A stretch of 64,000 bases of DNA from Uliginosibacterium aquaticum (lineage in GTDB: Bacteria; Pseudomonadota; Gammaproteobacteria; Burkholderiales; Rhodocyclaceae). Made by a program: the position numbers and the translations under genes. The notes under the pieces are model-generated. The model made no database searches. It had not been told where the DNA came from and saw nothing but the letters and a program-made list of their open reading frames with translations. Location: contig NZ_JABCSC020000001.1 in the NCBI RefSeq assembly GCF_012972705.2, positions 992,001-1,056,000 of the forward strand, written 5' to 3'. Below are positions 1 through 8,673 of the stretch, in pieces (the first letter of the stretch is position 1; each line of letters begins with the position of its first letter).

Positions 1-1613
1 CGCTGGTATCGGACGGCTGGCGCCAAGCCGGGAGCGTCGAGGTGCGGGCCAGTGCGCGTTACGCCTATGGCGAGCTGTGGGCCGGCATCCTCAAGCTGGC
101 GCTGACCCAGGGACTCGTCGGCCTGTTGCTGTGCGCCGTCGTGGCCGTATTGATGCGCTGGTTGCAAAAGCCCTTGAAGGGCATCGTTGAGCAGGCCGAG
201 GCTATTGGTCAGCGCCGTTTCGAGATCCAGCCCTTGCCGAACGTGCCGGAGCTGCGCGTCGTGGGCGCCGCGATGAACAAGATGGTGGACAAGGTCAAGG
301 CCATGTTCGCTGAACAAGCTGCGCGCATCGAAGCTCTGCGCCAGGAGGTGAGCCATGATTCGCTGACCGGCATTCCGGGCCGCTCTCTCTTCATGGGGAG
401 TTTGCGTGCCGCGCTGAGCGATGAGCGGGTGCGCCCCAGCGGGCTTTTGATGCTGGTTCGGTTGCGTGACCTAGCGGCCATTAACCGCAGCCTGGGGCGT
501 CGGGAGACGGATGAGTTGCTCCGCAGTTGCGCGCGCGCGTTGCTGGAAATCCTGCCGGCATTGCCACTGGTCGATGTGGCGGAAGGCGGCGCTGAACAGG
601 AGACGCTGGAGGCGCTGGTCGCCCGCCTGAACGGGGCCGAGTTTGGCTTGATGTGCCCCGGGCTGACTGAGGTGCAGGCTCGCCTGGCCTGCGACAGGCT
701 GGTTGAGGCATTTGAGCGTTTGCGCGCCAATCTGCTGCCGGAGCAGGGCGAGCTGGCCAGTATTGGCTGGACGCTCTATCAGCGCGGCGAGCAACTGGCG
801 GACGTGTTGGCGCGGCTCGATAACTATGTGATGCAGGCTGAAACGGGCGCTGAGCCGGTCGCGGGGGGGCTGGGGGATACTCGTCTGCCGCCTTTGTCGA
901 GCGACGGCTGGCTGGCGCGTCTGGAAACGGCGCTCAGGCAGAACAGTTTCCATCTGGCGACTTACCCGGTACGCAGCGCTCAAGGTCGCGAATTGCATCT
1001 GGAAGCAATGCTGCGGATGCGGGATGAGAGCGGCTCTGAACTGACTGCTGGCCAGTTCATGCCTGCAGCGGCACGCCTGGGTCTTACTGCGCGCCTGGAT
1101 GTGCTGACGCTAAAGCTTGCACTGGAAAAACTGCAAGGCGCGACGGGCGAGGTGGCTATCAATGTGTCGCCGCAATCCTTGCGAACCCCCGGGTTTGTTG
1201 ATCTGGTACAGCGCGAACTGCAGCAGGCCGGCGATACGAGCCGGCGCTTGTGGGTTGAAATCTCAGAGCGTGGCCTGACTGAACTGGGAGGGCTGGAAAG
1301 CCTGGTCATGCTGGCAGAGGTCTTGCGGCGTGCCGGCTGCAAGATTGGTATCGAACATTTTGGTCGCCAGATCAATGTCAGTGCCAAGCTCCAGGATCTG
1401 AGGCTGGACTACCTCAAGCTCGACGGCGCTTTTGTGGTGGATATTGATCACAACCCGGACCATCAGCGTTTCGTGAAGGCCTTGGTGGATGTGGCGCTGG
1501 GGCTGGATATCGTGCTGATCGCCGAGCGGGTGACAACGGCTGCAGAGGCTGAAACCCTCAGGCAGCTGGGCGTGGCCGGGCTGACCGGACCGGCGATCCG
1601 TTTGCTGGATTAA
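1..1613 (+). CDS. lapD: LapD-like c-di-GMP receptor, 5' end outside window
   Basis: Inner-membrane receptor that likely senses cytoplasmic c-di-GMP and controls a periplasmic protease (LapG-type) acting on a surface adhesin. The reading frame is open from base 3, so the N-terminal periplasmic part is cut off. Visible are the end of a periplasmic domain, one membrane helix (about 84-160), a HAMP-like linker, a GGDEF-like domain and an EAL-like domain. Both catalytic signatures are degenerate: NGAEF replaces GGDEF at 630-644 and EAM replaces EAL at 1002-1010. The EHFGRQ motif in the EAL-like domain is typical of LapD proteins. This supports a receptor rather than an active cyclase or phosphodiesterase. 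The lapG partner would lie outside the window. Family call is firm; the symbol is by similarity. Confidence 0.85.
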   Translation, partial: LVSDGWRQAGSVEVRASARYAYGELWAGILKLALTQGLVGLLLCAVVAVLMRWLQKPLKGIVEQAEAIGQRRFEIQPLPNVPELRVVGAAMNKMVDKVKAMFAEQAARIEALRQEVSHDSLTGIPGRSLFMGSLRAALSDERVRPSGLLMLVRLRDLAAINRSLGRRETDELLRSCARALLEILPALPLVDVAEGGAEQETLEALVARLNGAEFGLMCPGLTEVQARLACDRLVEAFERLRANLLPEQGELASIGWTLYQRGEQLADVLARLDNYVMQAETGAEPVAGGLGDTRLPPLSSDGWLARLETALRQNSFHLATYPVRSAQGRELHLEAMLRMRDESGSELTAGQFMPAAARLGLTARLDVLTLKLALEKLQGATGEVAINVSPQSLRTPGFVDLVQRELQQAGDTSRRLWVEISERGLTELGGLESLVMLAEVLRRAGCKIGIEHFGRQINVSAKLQDLRLDYLKLDGAFVVDIDHNPDHQRFVKALVDVALGLDIVLIAERVTTAAEAETLRQLGVAGLTGPAIRLLD

Positions 1614-1660
1614 GGGCGGGGCCGCGCTAAAATCGCGGCTTCCGCGCTGAAGTTCTGCCC

Positions 1661-2611
1661 ATGCCTCTTGATTCCCGTTCCGCTGCCTGGCTGGCGATGC
1701 TGCATCGCATCGATGCGCCGCGCCTGCATGAGTTGCCGGTCGAGGTCGCACGGCGCAGTTTCTACAAGCTGATGTTTGCCTATCGCGGCGAGCCGGAAGC
1801 GGTTGCTGCTGTCGAAGAACTGCAGCTCATGCGCCGTGAGCATGCCGGTGGTCCGCTGGTGGCACGTTTGTATCGACCGAGTCTGGAGACCGGTTTGCCG
1901 GTGATCCTGTGGCTGCATGGCGGTGGCTGGACGCTGGGCGATGTGGCTGCTTACGATGCCTGGTGTCGCGCCCTGGCCAATGCCACAGGCATGGCTGTGG
2001 TGGCGCTGGATTATCGCCTGGCGCCCGAGCACCAGTTTCCCGCGGCGGTGGACGACGCCTGGTTTGCACTGCGCTGGCTGGTGCGTGAAGCGCAGGGGCT
2101 CGCTCTGGATGGCGATCACCTGGTGGTGGCTGGGGATTCGGCGGGTGGCAATCTGGCTGCGGTCCTGGCCCTGAAGGCGCGCGATGGCGGTGGGCCGGCG
2201 ATCCGTCAGCAGGTGCTGATCTATCCTGCCACCGATCTGCTGAGTGAATTCGAGAGTGGCCGGCGCTATGGGGCAGGCCACTTTCTGGAACGCGAAACCA
2301 TGGCCTGGTTTCATCATCAGTATTTTGCGCGTGGCATTGAAAAGCAGGATTGGCGGGCTTCGCCGGCCCTCGCCGCGAGCCATACCGATCTGCCGCCGGC
2401 GCTGGTGATTACCGCTGAGTGTGACCCGCTGGCTGACGACGGCGCGCGCTACGCCGAGCGCCTGCAAGCGGCGGGTGTGCCGGTGCAGTACTCTGAATAT
2501 GCGGGCATGGTGCATGGTTTCGTGACCATGTTCAGCCTGTTCGAGGAAGCACGGGCGACGCTGGATGAAATTGCCCGTACCTTGAAAGGGCCCGGCAGGC
2601 GTGAGGCTTAG
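1661..2611 (+). CDS. Alpha/beta hydrolase, GDXG (hormone-sensitive lipase) family esterase
   Basis: Predicted cytoplasmic carboxylesterase of 316 residues, the usual size for the HSL/GDXG family. The oxyanion-hole motif HGGGW starts at residue 86. The nucleophile elbow GDSAGGN gives Ser160. The other triad members appear as Asp255 (ECDPLADDG) and His285 (HGF). There is no signal peptide. The gene follows the LapD-like gene by 47 bp on the same strand and precedes queF; no functional link is obvious. The substrate cannot be told from sequence. Confidence 0.88.
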   Translation: MPLDSRSAAWLAMLHRIDAPRLHELPVEVARRSFYKLMFAYRGEPEAVAAVEELQLMRREHAGGPLVARLYRPSLETGLPVILWLHGGGWTLGDVAAYDAWCRALANATGMAVVALDYRLAPEHQFPAAVDDAWFALRWLVREAQGLALDGDHLVVAGDSAGGNLAAVLALKARDGGGPAIRQQVLIYPATDLLSEFESGRRYGAGHFLERETMAWFHHQYFARGIEKQDWRASPALAASHTDLPPALVITAECDPLADDGARYAERLQAAGVPVQYSEYAGMVHGFVTMFSLFEEARATLDEIARTLKGPGRREA

Positions 2612-2710
2612 GTCGCAATAAGGTTGTGGAGCCTGTCGCCTGGAGTGGTTCGGGCTCCGCTGGTTTTCCCTTGGCGGGCCACCTTTGGCCCGTATTGATC
2701 CGGAATTGTC

Positions 2711-3550
2711 ATGAACGAAAAACTTGTGCCAGAAAACTCTCCGCTGGGTCGGGTCACGGCTTACCGTAGCGATTACGCGCCGGAGCTGCTGTTCCCGATT
2801 CCGCGCAAGCAGAAGCGCGATGAGCTCGGGCTGGATGAAGCCGCCTTGCCCTTTACAGGCGAGGATCTTTGGAATGCCTACGAGATTTCCTGGCTCAATC
2901 CGCGTGGCAAGCCGGTCGTGGCGCTGGGCGAATTTCGGGTGCCGGCGCATTCACCGCGCCTGATCGAATCCAAGTCGCTGAAGCTCTACCTGAACTCCTT
3001 CAACCAGACCCGCATGGCAGATGCCGAAGCAGTGTCCGCCACCCTGGCGCGTGATCTGTCGCAGGCCGCCGGCGCTTCGGTGCGGGTCAGCGTGCAGCCG
3101 CTCGAGCGTCGTCCGCGCCGCGAGATCGATTATCTGCAGGGCGAGTGCATCGATGCGCTGGACATCGAGGTGGCGCAGTATTCGCCGCAGCCCTCATTGC
3201 TGCGCGCTGATCCGGCGCAACTGGTGGAGGGGGAGCTGCTTTGCTCGCATCTGCTCAAGTCCAACTGCCTGGTCACCGGCCAGCCGGACTGGGGCATGGT
3301 GGCGCTGCGCTACAGCGGCCCGCGTATCGAGCGTGAGGCCTTGCTGCGCTACATCATCTCCTTCCGCGAGCACAACGAATTCCATGAGCAATGTGTGGAG
3401 CGCATCTTTACCGACGTCCTGACCCACTGCGCGCCGCGCGAGCTTGCGGTGTGGGCACGCTACACCCGGCGGGGCGGGCTGGATATCAATCCTTTCCGCA
3501 GCAACCGGGCGGACTGGCGCGCCGATAACCTGTTCGAAGTACGGCAGTAA
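2711..3550 (+). CDS. queF: NADPH-dependent 7-cyano-7-deazaguanine (preQ0) reductase
   Basis: Reduces preQ0 to preQ1 in queuosine synthesis for tRNA modification. The 279-residue length matches the long, bimodular QueF type found in gammaproteobacteria and betaproteobacteria. The catalytic cysteine is Cys186 in SNCLVTGQPDW and the partner acid is Asp193. The substrate-binding FREHNEFHE stretch and the C-terminal RRGGLDINPFRSN motif are intact. It stands alone, with no other queuosine genes nearby. The 3' end converges on the histidine kinase at 3608. Confidence 0.95.
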   Translation: MNEKLVPENSPLGRVTAYRSDYAPELLFPIPRKQKRDELGLDEAALPFTGEDLWNAYEISWLNPRGKPVVALGEFRVPAHSPRLIESKSLKLYLNSFNQTRMADAEAVSATLARDLSQAAGASVRVSVQPLERRPRREIDYLQGECIDALDIEVAQYSPQPSLLRADPAQLVEGELLCSHLLKSNCLVTGQPDWGMVALRYSGPRIEREALLRYIISFREHNEFHEQCVERIFTDVLTHCAPRELAVWARYTRRGGLDINPFRSNRADWRADNLFEVRQ

Positions 3551-3575
3551 GGGGCGCGCACTCCGAGCCCCGCAG

Positions 3576-3598
3576 GAGCGGCCTTGAGCTAGCCGCTC
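3576..3598. repeat. Short inverted repeat between convergent queF and kinase genes
   Basis: GAGCGGC (3576-3582) and GCCGCTC (3592-3598) form a 7-bp stem with a 9-nt loop. It resembles a degenerate half of the REP-like element at 55597. It could aid termination for either gene but has no T-run. Confidence 0.35.
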
Positions 3599-3607
3599 AG
3601 ACATCAT

Positions 3608-5629
3608 TCAAGCCGCCAGCGGCAGGCTCACGAAGAAGGTCGCGCCTTCGCCGAGGCGGCTCAGGCAGCCGACCTGACCACCGCTGGCCTCCACCATATG
3701 TTTGACGATGGACAGACCAAGCCCGGTGGAGTGCTCACCGCCGGTGGGGCGGGCGCTGAGGCGGGTGAATTTGCGGAACAGCTTGCCCTGGTCTTCTTCC
3801 GAAATGCCCGGCCCTTCGTCGCGCACCTGGATCAGGGCATGGCCGGCTTCCTGCTCCAGGCTGACGTGGATGCTGCGCCCTTGCGGGGAGTACTTGATGG
3901 CGTTGGAGACCAGGTTGTCGAGGATCTGGTGCAGCGCGGTCTTGTCGATACGCAGGCGAAGCGCGTCTTCGCCGAGACTCAGGTGCAGGCGCAGATCCTT
4001 GGCTTCGCAACGCTCGCGATATTCCGCACAGACGCTGCGCAGGCTCTCCGAGGCGTTCAGCGTGGTCGGGCGCAGGGCGTAGTTGCCGGACTCGATGGCG
4101 TCGATATCGAGCAGCTTGCGGATGATGTCGAAAGTCAGCTGGGCCATGCTGCGGATGTTGCCGATGCGCTTGAGCTTTTTCTCTTCATCCCAGCTGTGCC
4201 AGCGCTCGCGTAGCAGATCGGCATAACTGATGATGGCGGCGGTGGGGTTCTTGAGGTCGTGGGCGGCGATCTGCAGGAAGGCTCCACGCTCTTCGTGGAG
4301 GGCCTTCAGGCTGACATTGCTGCGCTCCAGTTCATTGTGCTGGCGGTATTGCAGCTCCAGCGCTTGTTCGAGCTGGCGAGTGCGTTCCTGCACACGGGTT
4401 TCCAGTGCCGCTTCCGATTCGCGCAAGACTTCGATCATCTGCTGCTCGGCGATCAGGCGATCACTGTGGGCCTGCAGATGCTCCTGCTGCAGCGCGCGCA
4501 GCTTGCCCGCCAGTGCCAGGGCGATCATCACGGCGCTGAGGCCGGCGCCAAGCTGAAAACCGAACATGGCCAATGGAATCGCCGGGATCAATCCCAGGTT
4601 GGCACTCACATAGATCAGACCGCCGCTGACCAGTGGAATCTGCGACAGCAGGTAGTAGCGTGCCGGGCGATAGCCTGCTCCAAGCCGGCTGAAACCCGCC
4701 AGAATGCCGGTGCCGGAGAAGAGCAGCGAGACGAGGTCAGTGACCGGGATCGAAACTTCGCTGCCGAACAGCCACCAGGTCGGCAGGATCAGCGCCGGGG
4801 CGGCCCACATGCACAGCGTGAGCAGGCGATAGAGGCGTGGATCGTGTTCGGCCAGGTTCAGGAAGTTGCGCGCAAAGCGGCAGAACGCGGCCAGTGCCAG
4901 CGCGGGCAGCAGACTGGAGAGGAAGTCTTGCCAGGCCGGATGCCCGAGCATGAAGAATTCGTGCCATACCCCCAGCATCTGGCCTTGCACCAGACCCATG
5001 AGCGAGAGGAATAGGGCGTAATCGAAGTAGTTGCTGTCGCGGGTGCCGACCCAGGCCATCAGGCTGTACAGGCACAGGGTGACGAATAGCCCGCAATAAA
5101 GCCCCAGCCACATGCGTTCCTTGACACTGTTGCCGAAGAAGTCGCTGCCGCTATAGAGCCTTGGCCAGGCAAACAGCGGGCGCGAGGTTTCGATGTTGAG
5201 GAATAGCGTGCTGCCCTGGCCGGCTTCCAGATCAAAGTCGAAGAGCTGGTTGTGATAGCGCCCGAAGGTTTGCGGTGTGTGGGCCTGGCGAAAGCCGCCG
5301 TGGCGTACTTCGGGGGGGGCGTTGTCACGCAGGATGTAGAGGGTGATGCGGTCGTGCAGCGGATTGGCGAGCTCCAGCACCTGCTTGCCGAAACGTTCTG
5401 GACTGAGGCGGGTCTGCAGCCACAGGCTGTTGCCGCGGAAGCCGCGATTGGTCATGCCGCCAGGTGGCAGGGCTTCCCAATCGGTCGCGGGCAGGCTTTC
5501 GACGTGCTCGAAAGACATGGGCCTAGTATTGGTGTGGACTGACCAGACCGGAGTGTCGGTGGGGCCAGCGAGGGCTGGCAAGGATAATGAGCCGAGCAGG
5601 GCGCACAGGCCCAGCAGATAACGCAACAT
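3608..5629 (-). CDS. 7TMR-DISM sensor histidine kinase
   Basis: Membrane histidine kinase of 673 residues. Order of parts: signal peptide (residues 1-21), an extracellular 7TMR-DISMED2-type beta domain (about 25-160), seven membrane helices (about 175-385), a coiled coil, HisKA and HATPase_c. The phosphoacceptor is His457 in AAHDLKNP. The ATP-binding N box (DNLVSNAIKYS) and G boxes (DEGPGIS, STGLGLSIV) are intact. The DISMED2 domain is thought to bind carbohydrate-like ligands, so a sugar or glycan stimulus is possible. No response regulator is adjacent, so it is an orphan kinase here. Confidence 0.9.
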   Translation of the reverse strand: MLRYLLGLCALLGSLSLPALAGPTDTPVWSVHTNTRPMSFEHVESLPATDWEALPPGGMTNRGFRGNSLWLQTRLSPERFGKQVLELANPLHDRITLYILRDNAPPEVRHGGFRQAHTPQTFGRYHNQLFDFDLEAGQGSTLFLNIETSRPLFAWPRLYSGSDFFGNSVKERMWLGLYCGLFVTLCLYSLMAWVGTRDSNYFDYALFLSLMGLVQGQMLGVWHEFFMLGHPAWQDFLSSLLPALALAAFCRFARNFLNLAEHDPRLYRLLTLCMWAAPALILPTWWLFGSEVSIPVTDLVSLLFSGTGILAGFSRLGAGYRPARYYLLSQIPLVSGGLIYVSANLGLIPAIPLAMFGFQLGAGLSAVMIALALAGKLRALQQEHLQAHSDRLIAEQQMIEVLRESEAALETRVQERTRQLEQALELQYRQHNELERSNVSLKALHEERGAFLQIAAHDLKNPTAAIISYADLLRERWHSWDEEKKLKRIGNIRSMAQLTFDIIRKLLDIDAIESGNYALRPTTLNASESLRSVCAEYRERCEAKDLRLHLSLGEDALRLRIDKTALHQILDNLVSNAIKYSPQGRSIHVSLEQEAGHALIQVRDEGPGISEEDQGKLFRKFTRLSARPTGGEHSTGLGLSIVKHMVEASGGQVGCLSRLGEGATFFVSLPLAA

Positions 5630-5711
5630 GTTTTCCCCCCGCGACGCCCGTCGATGCCGGGAATCTGTTTTGACATGCCGTGCAGGTACTTAAGGTGCTG
5701 TCTCTCCGCGC

Positions 5712-5750
5712 GGCAGCTTGGCGCCCTCTGGGGGCGCCAGGCAAGCTGCG
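5712..5750 (-). terminator. Possible GC-rich hairpin downstream of cobA
   Basis: GCAGCTTG and GGCGCCC on one side pair imperfectly with GGGCGCC and CAAGCTGC on the other, in the 129-bp gap between cobA and the kinase gene. There is no clear U-run, so it may be an attenuator or mRNA-stabilising stem rather than a true terminator. Confidence 0.3.
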
Positions 5751-5758
5751 GCAGACCC

Positions 5759-6532
5759 CTACGACTCTTGGCCGAGTGTGCCCGCTGCGGGGTGTAGCAC
5801 TGTGTGCAGGCTCACTACCCGGCCGATGATCAGTAGTGCGGGAGGTTTCAAGCCGGCCGCCTGTACCTGGGCTGGCAGGTCGGTGATCGTGCCGGTGATG
5901 ACCTGCTGATCCGGCAGGGTGGCGCGGCGCACGCAGGCCGCCGGTGTGTCTGCCGCCATGCCGTGGGCGATGAGCTGGCGACTGATCTCGGGTAAGGAGG
6001 TCAGGCCCATGTAGATCACCAGCGTCTGGCCCGCACGGGCCAGGGTGGGCCAGTCCAGGTTGCAGCTCTCGTCCTTGAGGTGGCCGGTGACGAGGAAGCA
6101 GGACTGGGCGTGATCGCGGTGGGTCAGCGGAATGCCGGTATAGGCGGCGGCTCCGGCGGCGGCCGTCACGCCTGGCACGGCTTCAAAGGGGATGCCTGCG
6201 GCGACCAGGGTTTCGGCTTCTTCGCCTCCCCGTCCGAAGATGTAAGGATCCCCGCCCTTCAGACGCACCACCTGCTTGCCTTCACGGGCCAGTTCCACCA
6301 GCAGTTGGTTGATCTCTTCCTGTGGCAGGGCGTGCTTGCCGGCTTTCTTGCCGACATAGATGCGCTGCGCCTGGGGCGGGGCATGGGCCAGTACGGCCGG
6401 GCTGACCAGATTGTCGTACACGACAACGTCGGCCGCGGCGAGCAGGCGTACTGCTTTCACGGTGAGCAGGTCCGGATCGCCGGGACCGCCGCCGACCAGG
6501 AAAACCTTGCCAGGAAGAGGGGATGAGGGCAT
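5759..6532 (-). CDS. cobA: Uroporphyrinogen-III C-methyltransferase (SUMT)
   Basis: Uses two SAM to convert uroporphyrinogen III to precorrin-2, the branch to siroheme and cobalamin. The 257-residue length is that of stand-alone SUMT. The glycine-rich GGGPGDPDLLT motif lies near the N terminus. The VRLKGGDPYIFGRGGEE signature and the PGVTAAAGAAAYTGIPLTHR segment are both characteristic of SUMT. It lacks the CysG oxidase/ferrochelatase domain. It is divergent from kup, with 174 bp between starts. No other corrin or siroheme genes are present in the window. Confidence 0.93.
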   Translation of the reverse strand: MPSSPLPGKVFLVGGGPGDPDLLTVKAVRLLAAADVVVYDNLVSPAVLAHAPPQAQRIYVGKKAGKHALPQEEINQLLVELAREGKQVVRLKGGDPYIFGRGGEEAETLVAAGIPFEAVPGVTAAAGAAAYTGIPLTHRDHAQSCFLVTGHLKDESCNLDWPTLARAGQTLVIYMGLTSLPEISRQLIAHGMAADTPAACVRRATLPDQQVITGTITDLPAQVQAAGLKPPALLIIGRVVSLHTVLHPAAGTLGQES

Positions 6533-6706
6533 GTGGGGGATTCAGGAGGTTGCTGCGGCCAGAATCTTAGCGGGAAGCGCAGTTTGTGGGAAATTGCCCA
6601 CGCTTTGCGCGGCCGTGATTGTCGCAGTGCGGTAGCGGTGGTAGCTTCGCGCCGCTGGCAGTGCTGCACGAGGGCAAGCCAGTCTGTCTATTGGAGATGA
6701 CCCCGC

Positions 6707-8605
6707 ATGTCCCACGAACCGTCCGCCCCTGGCGGCGCGATTTCCCGCAAGCGTCTGGCGGCCCTGACACTGGCCGCAACAGGCATCGTCTATGGCGATA
6801 TCGGCACCAGTCCGCTCTACACGATGAAGGAGGTGTTCGGCGGACATGGCATCGCACCGGTCGAGGCGAACGTGCTGGGTATCCTGTCGCTGGTGTTCTG
6901 GGCGCTGATGCTGGTCGTGTCGCTCAAGTACGTGGTGTTCATCATGCGTGCGGACAATCGTGGTGAAGGCGGCATCATGGCGCTCACTGCCCTGGCCAAC
7001 CGCGCAGTAGCCGGTTCCAAGGGCAAGATGTGGCTGTTGACGGTGCTGGGCATGTTCGGCGCCGCTCTGTTCTACGGTGATGGCGTGATTACCCCGGCGA
7101 TGTCGGTGCTGTCGGCGGTGGAAGGTCTGAACATCGCCGCGCCTGGCCTGGAGCGTTTTGTACTGCCGATATCGCTGTGCGTGCTGCTGGCGCTGTTCTG
7201 GATGCAGAGCCGGGGCACGGCCAGCGTCGGCGCCTTGTTCGGTCCGGTGATGGTGATCTGGTTCCTGACCCTGGGCCTGCTGGGCCTGCTGCAGGTGGTG
7301 GAGCATCCCTATGTGCTGAAGGCGGTCAACCCGCTCTACGGCGTGAGCTTCTTCATTGAGCACCGCTGGCACGGATTTCTGGCTCTGGGCTCGGTGGTGC
7401 TGGCGGTGACCGGCGGCGAGGCCTTGTATGCCGATATGGGCCACTTCGGCCGTCGTCCGATCAAGCTCGCGTGGTTCGGTCTGGTGCTGCCCTGTATTTA
7501 CATGAATTATCTGGGGCAGGGGGCGTTGCTGCTTTCCGATCCAGAAGCGGTGCGCAACCCCTTCTACCTGCTGGCTCCGTCCTGGGCGCTGTATCCAATG
7601 GTGGGGCTGGCCACTGCGGCCGCCATCATTGCTTCGCAAGCGGTGATTTCCGGAGCCTTCTCGCTGACCCGCCAGGCCACCCAGCTTGGTTACTGCCCGC
7701 GCATTGCCTACATTCACACCTCGCACAAGGAGATCGGCCAGATCTACGTGCCGGGCGTGAACTGGACTCTCTTGCTGGCCGTGGTGGCGGTTGTACTGGG
7801 CTTCCGTTCGTCCTCCAATCTGGCGTCGGCCTATGGCATTGCCGTGACCCTGACCATGCTCATCGATACCTTGCTGGCGTTCGTGGTGGTGCAGCATCTG
7901 TGGAACTGGTCGATCGGCAAGGGGCTCGTGTTCCTCGTCGGCTTCCTGATCGTCGATCTGGCCTTCGTGATCGCCTGTGCGGTGAAGATCGTGGATGGAG
8001 GCTGGTTCCCGTTGGCCATGGGCCTGGCCGTGTTTTCACTGCTGGCGACCTGGAAGCGTGGCCGCACCCTGCTCAAGGAGCGTACCGATACCGAGACGAT
8101 GCCGCTCGATATCTTCATCTCTTCACTGTTTCACTCGCCACCACGACGTGTTGAGGGGACCGGAATCTTCATGACTTCCACGCCGAGCGGTGTGCCGCGC
8201 CCGCTGCTGCACAATCTGCTGCACAACAAGGTGCTGCATGAGCGCGTTGTGCTGCTCACGGTGATCACCGAAGACGTACCGAGCGTGCCGGACATTGATC
8301 GTGTCGAAATCGAGGAGCTCGATTACGGTTTTTACCGGATGTACGTGCGTTACGGCTTCAAGGATGAGCCGGACATTCCGGCCGCCATGCAGGCTGTGAC
8401 CGAGGACGGGCGCCTGCCCTTCCACATGATGGAAACTACCTTTTTCCTTGGGCGAGAAAAACTGGTCCCGCATATCAAGCCGGGCATGGCGATGTGGCGT
8501 GAGCGCCTGTTTTTCTTCATGTTCCGCAACGCGGGCAGTGCCGCGGACTTTTTCAAGATCCCGCCCAACCGGGTGGTGGAGTTCGGCACCCAAGTGGAAA
8601 TCTGA
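6707..8605 (+). CDS. kup: Low-affinity potassium uptake protein Kup
   Basis: KUP/HAK-family K+ (H+ symport) transporter of 632 residues with about 12 membrane helices in the first 430 residues and a soluble C-terminal domain. The family signature GIVYGDIGTSPLYT lies at about residues 25-38, followed by the conserved GEGGIMALTAL and YGDGVITPAMSVLSAVEG stretches. GGAG lies about 12 bp before the ATG. It appears to be a single-gene unit ahead of nnrD. Confidence 0.96.
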   Translation: MSHEPSAPGGAISRKRLAALTLAATGIVYGDIGTSPLYTMKEVFGGHGIAPVEANVLGILSLVFWALMLVVSLKYVVFIMRADNRGEGGIMALTALANRAVAGSKGKMWLLTVLGMFGAALFYGDGVITPAMSVLSAVEGLNIAAPGLERFVLPISLCVLLALFWMQSRGTASVGALFGPVMVIWFLTLGLLGLLQVVEHPYVLKAVNPLYGVSFFIEHRWHGFLALGSVVLAVTGGEALYADMGHFGRRPIKLAWFGLVLPCIYMNYLGQGALLLSDPEAVRNPFYLLAPSWALYPMVGLATAAAIIASQAVISGAFSLTRQATQLGYCPRIAYIHTSHKEIGQIYVPGVNWTLLLAVVAVVLGFRSSSNLASAYGIAVTLTMLIDTLLAFVVVQHLWNWSIGKGLVFLVGFLIVDLAFVIACAVKIVDGGWFPLAMGLAVFSLLATWKRGRTLLKERTDTETMPLDIFISSLFHSPPRRVEGTGIFMTSTPSGVPRPLLHNLLHNKVLHERVVLLTVITEDVPSVPDIDRVEIEELDYGFYRMYVRYGFKDEPDIPAAMQAVTEDGRLPFHMMETTFFLGREKLVPHIKPGMAMWRERLFFFMFRNAGSAADFFKIPPNRVVEFGTQVEI

Positions 8606-8621
8606 GCAAGGCCAGATGAAA

Positions 8622-8654
8622 TGGCCGGCTTGCATATAAGACGCAGGCCGGCCA
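8622..8654. terminator. Inverted repeat between kup and nnrD
   Basis: TGGCCGGC (8622-8629) and GCCGGCCA (8647-8654) form an 8-bp stem 16 bp after the kup stop. No T-run follows, so factor-independent termination is uncertain. Confidence 0.4.
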
Positions 8655-8673
8655 AGCTTGAAACCCGTCTGAT

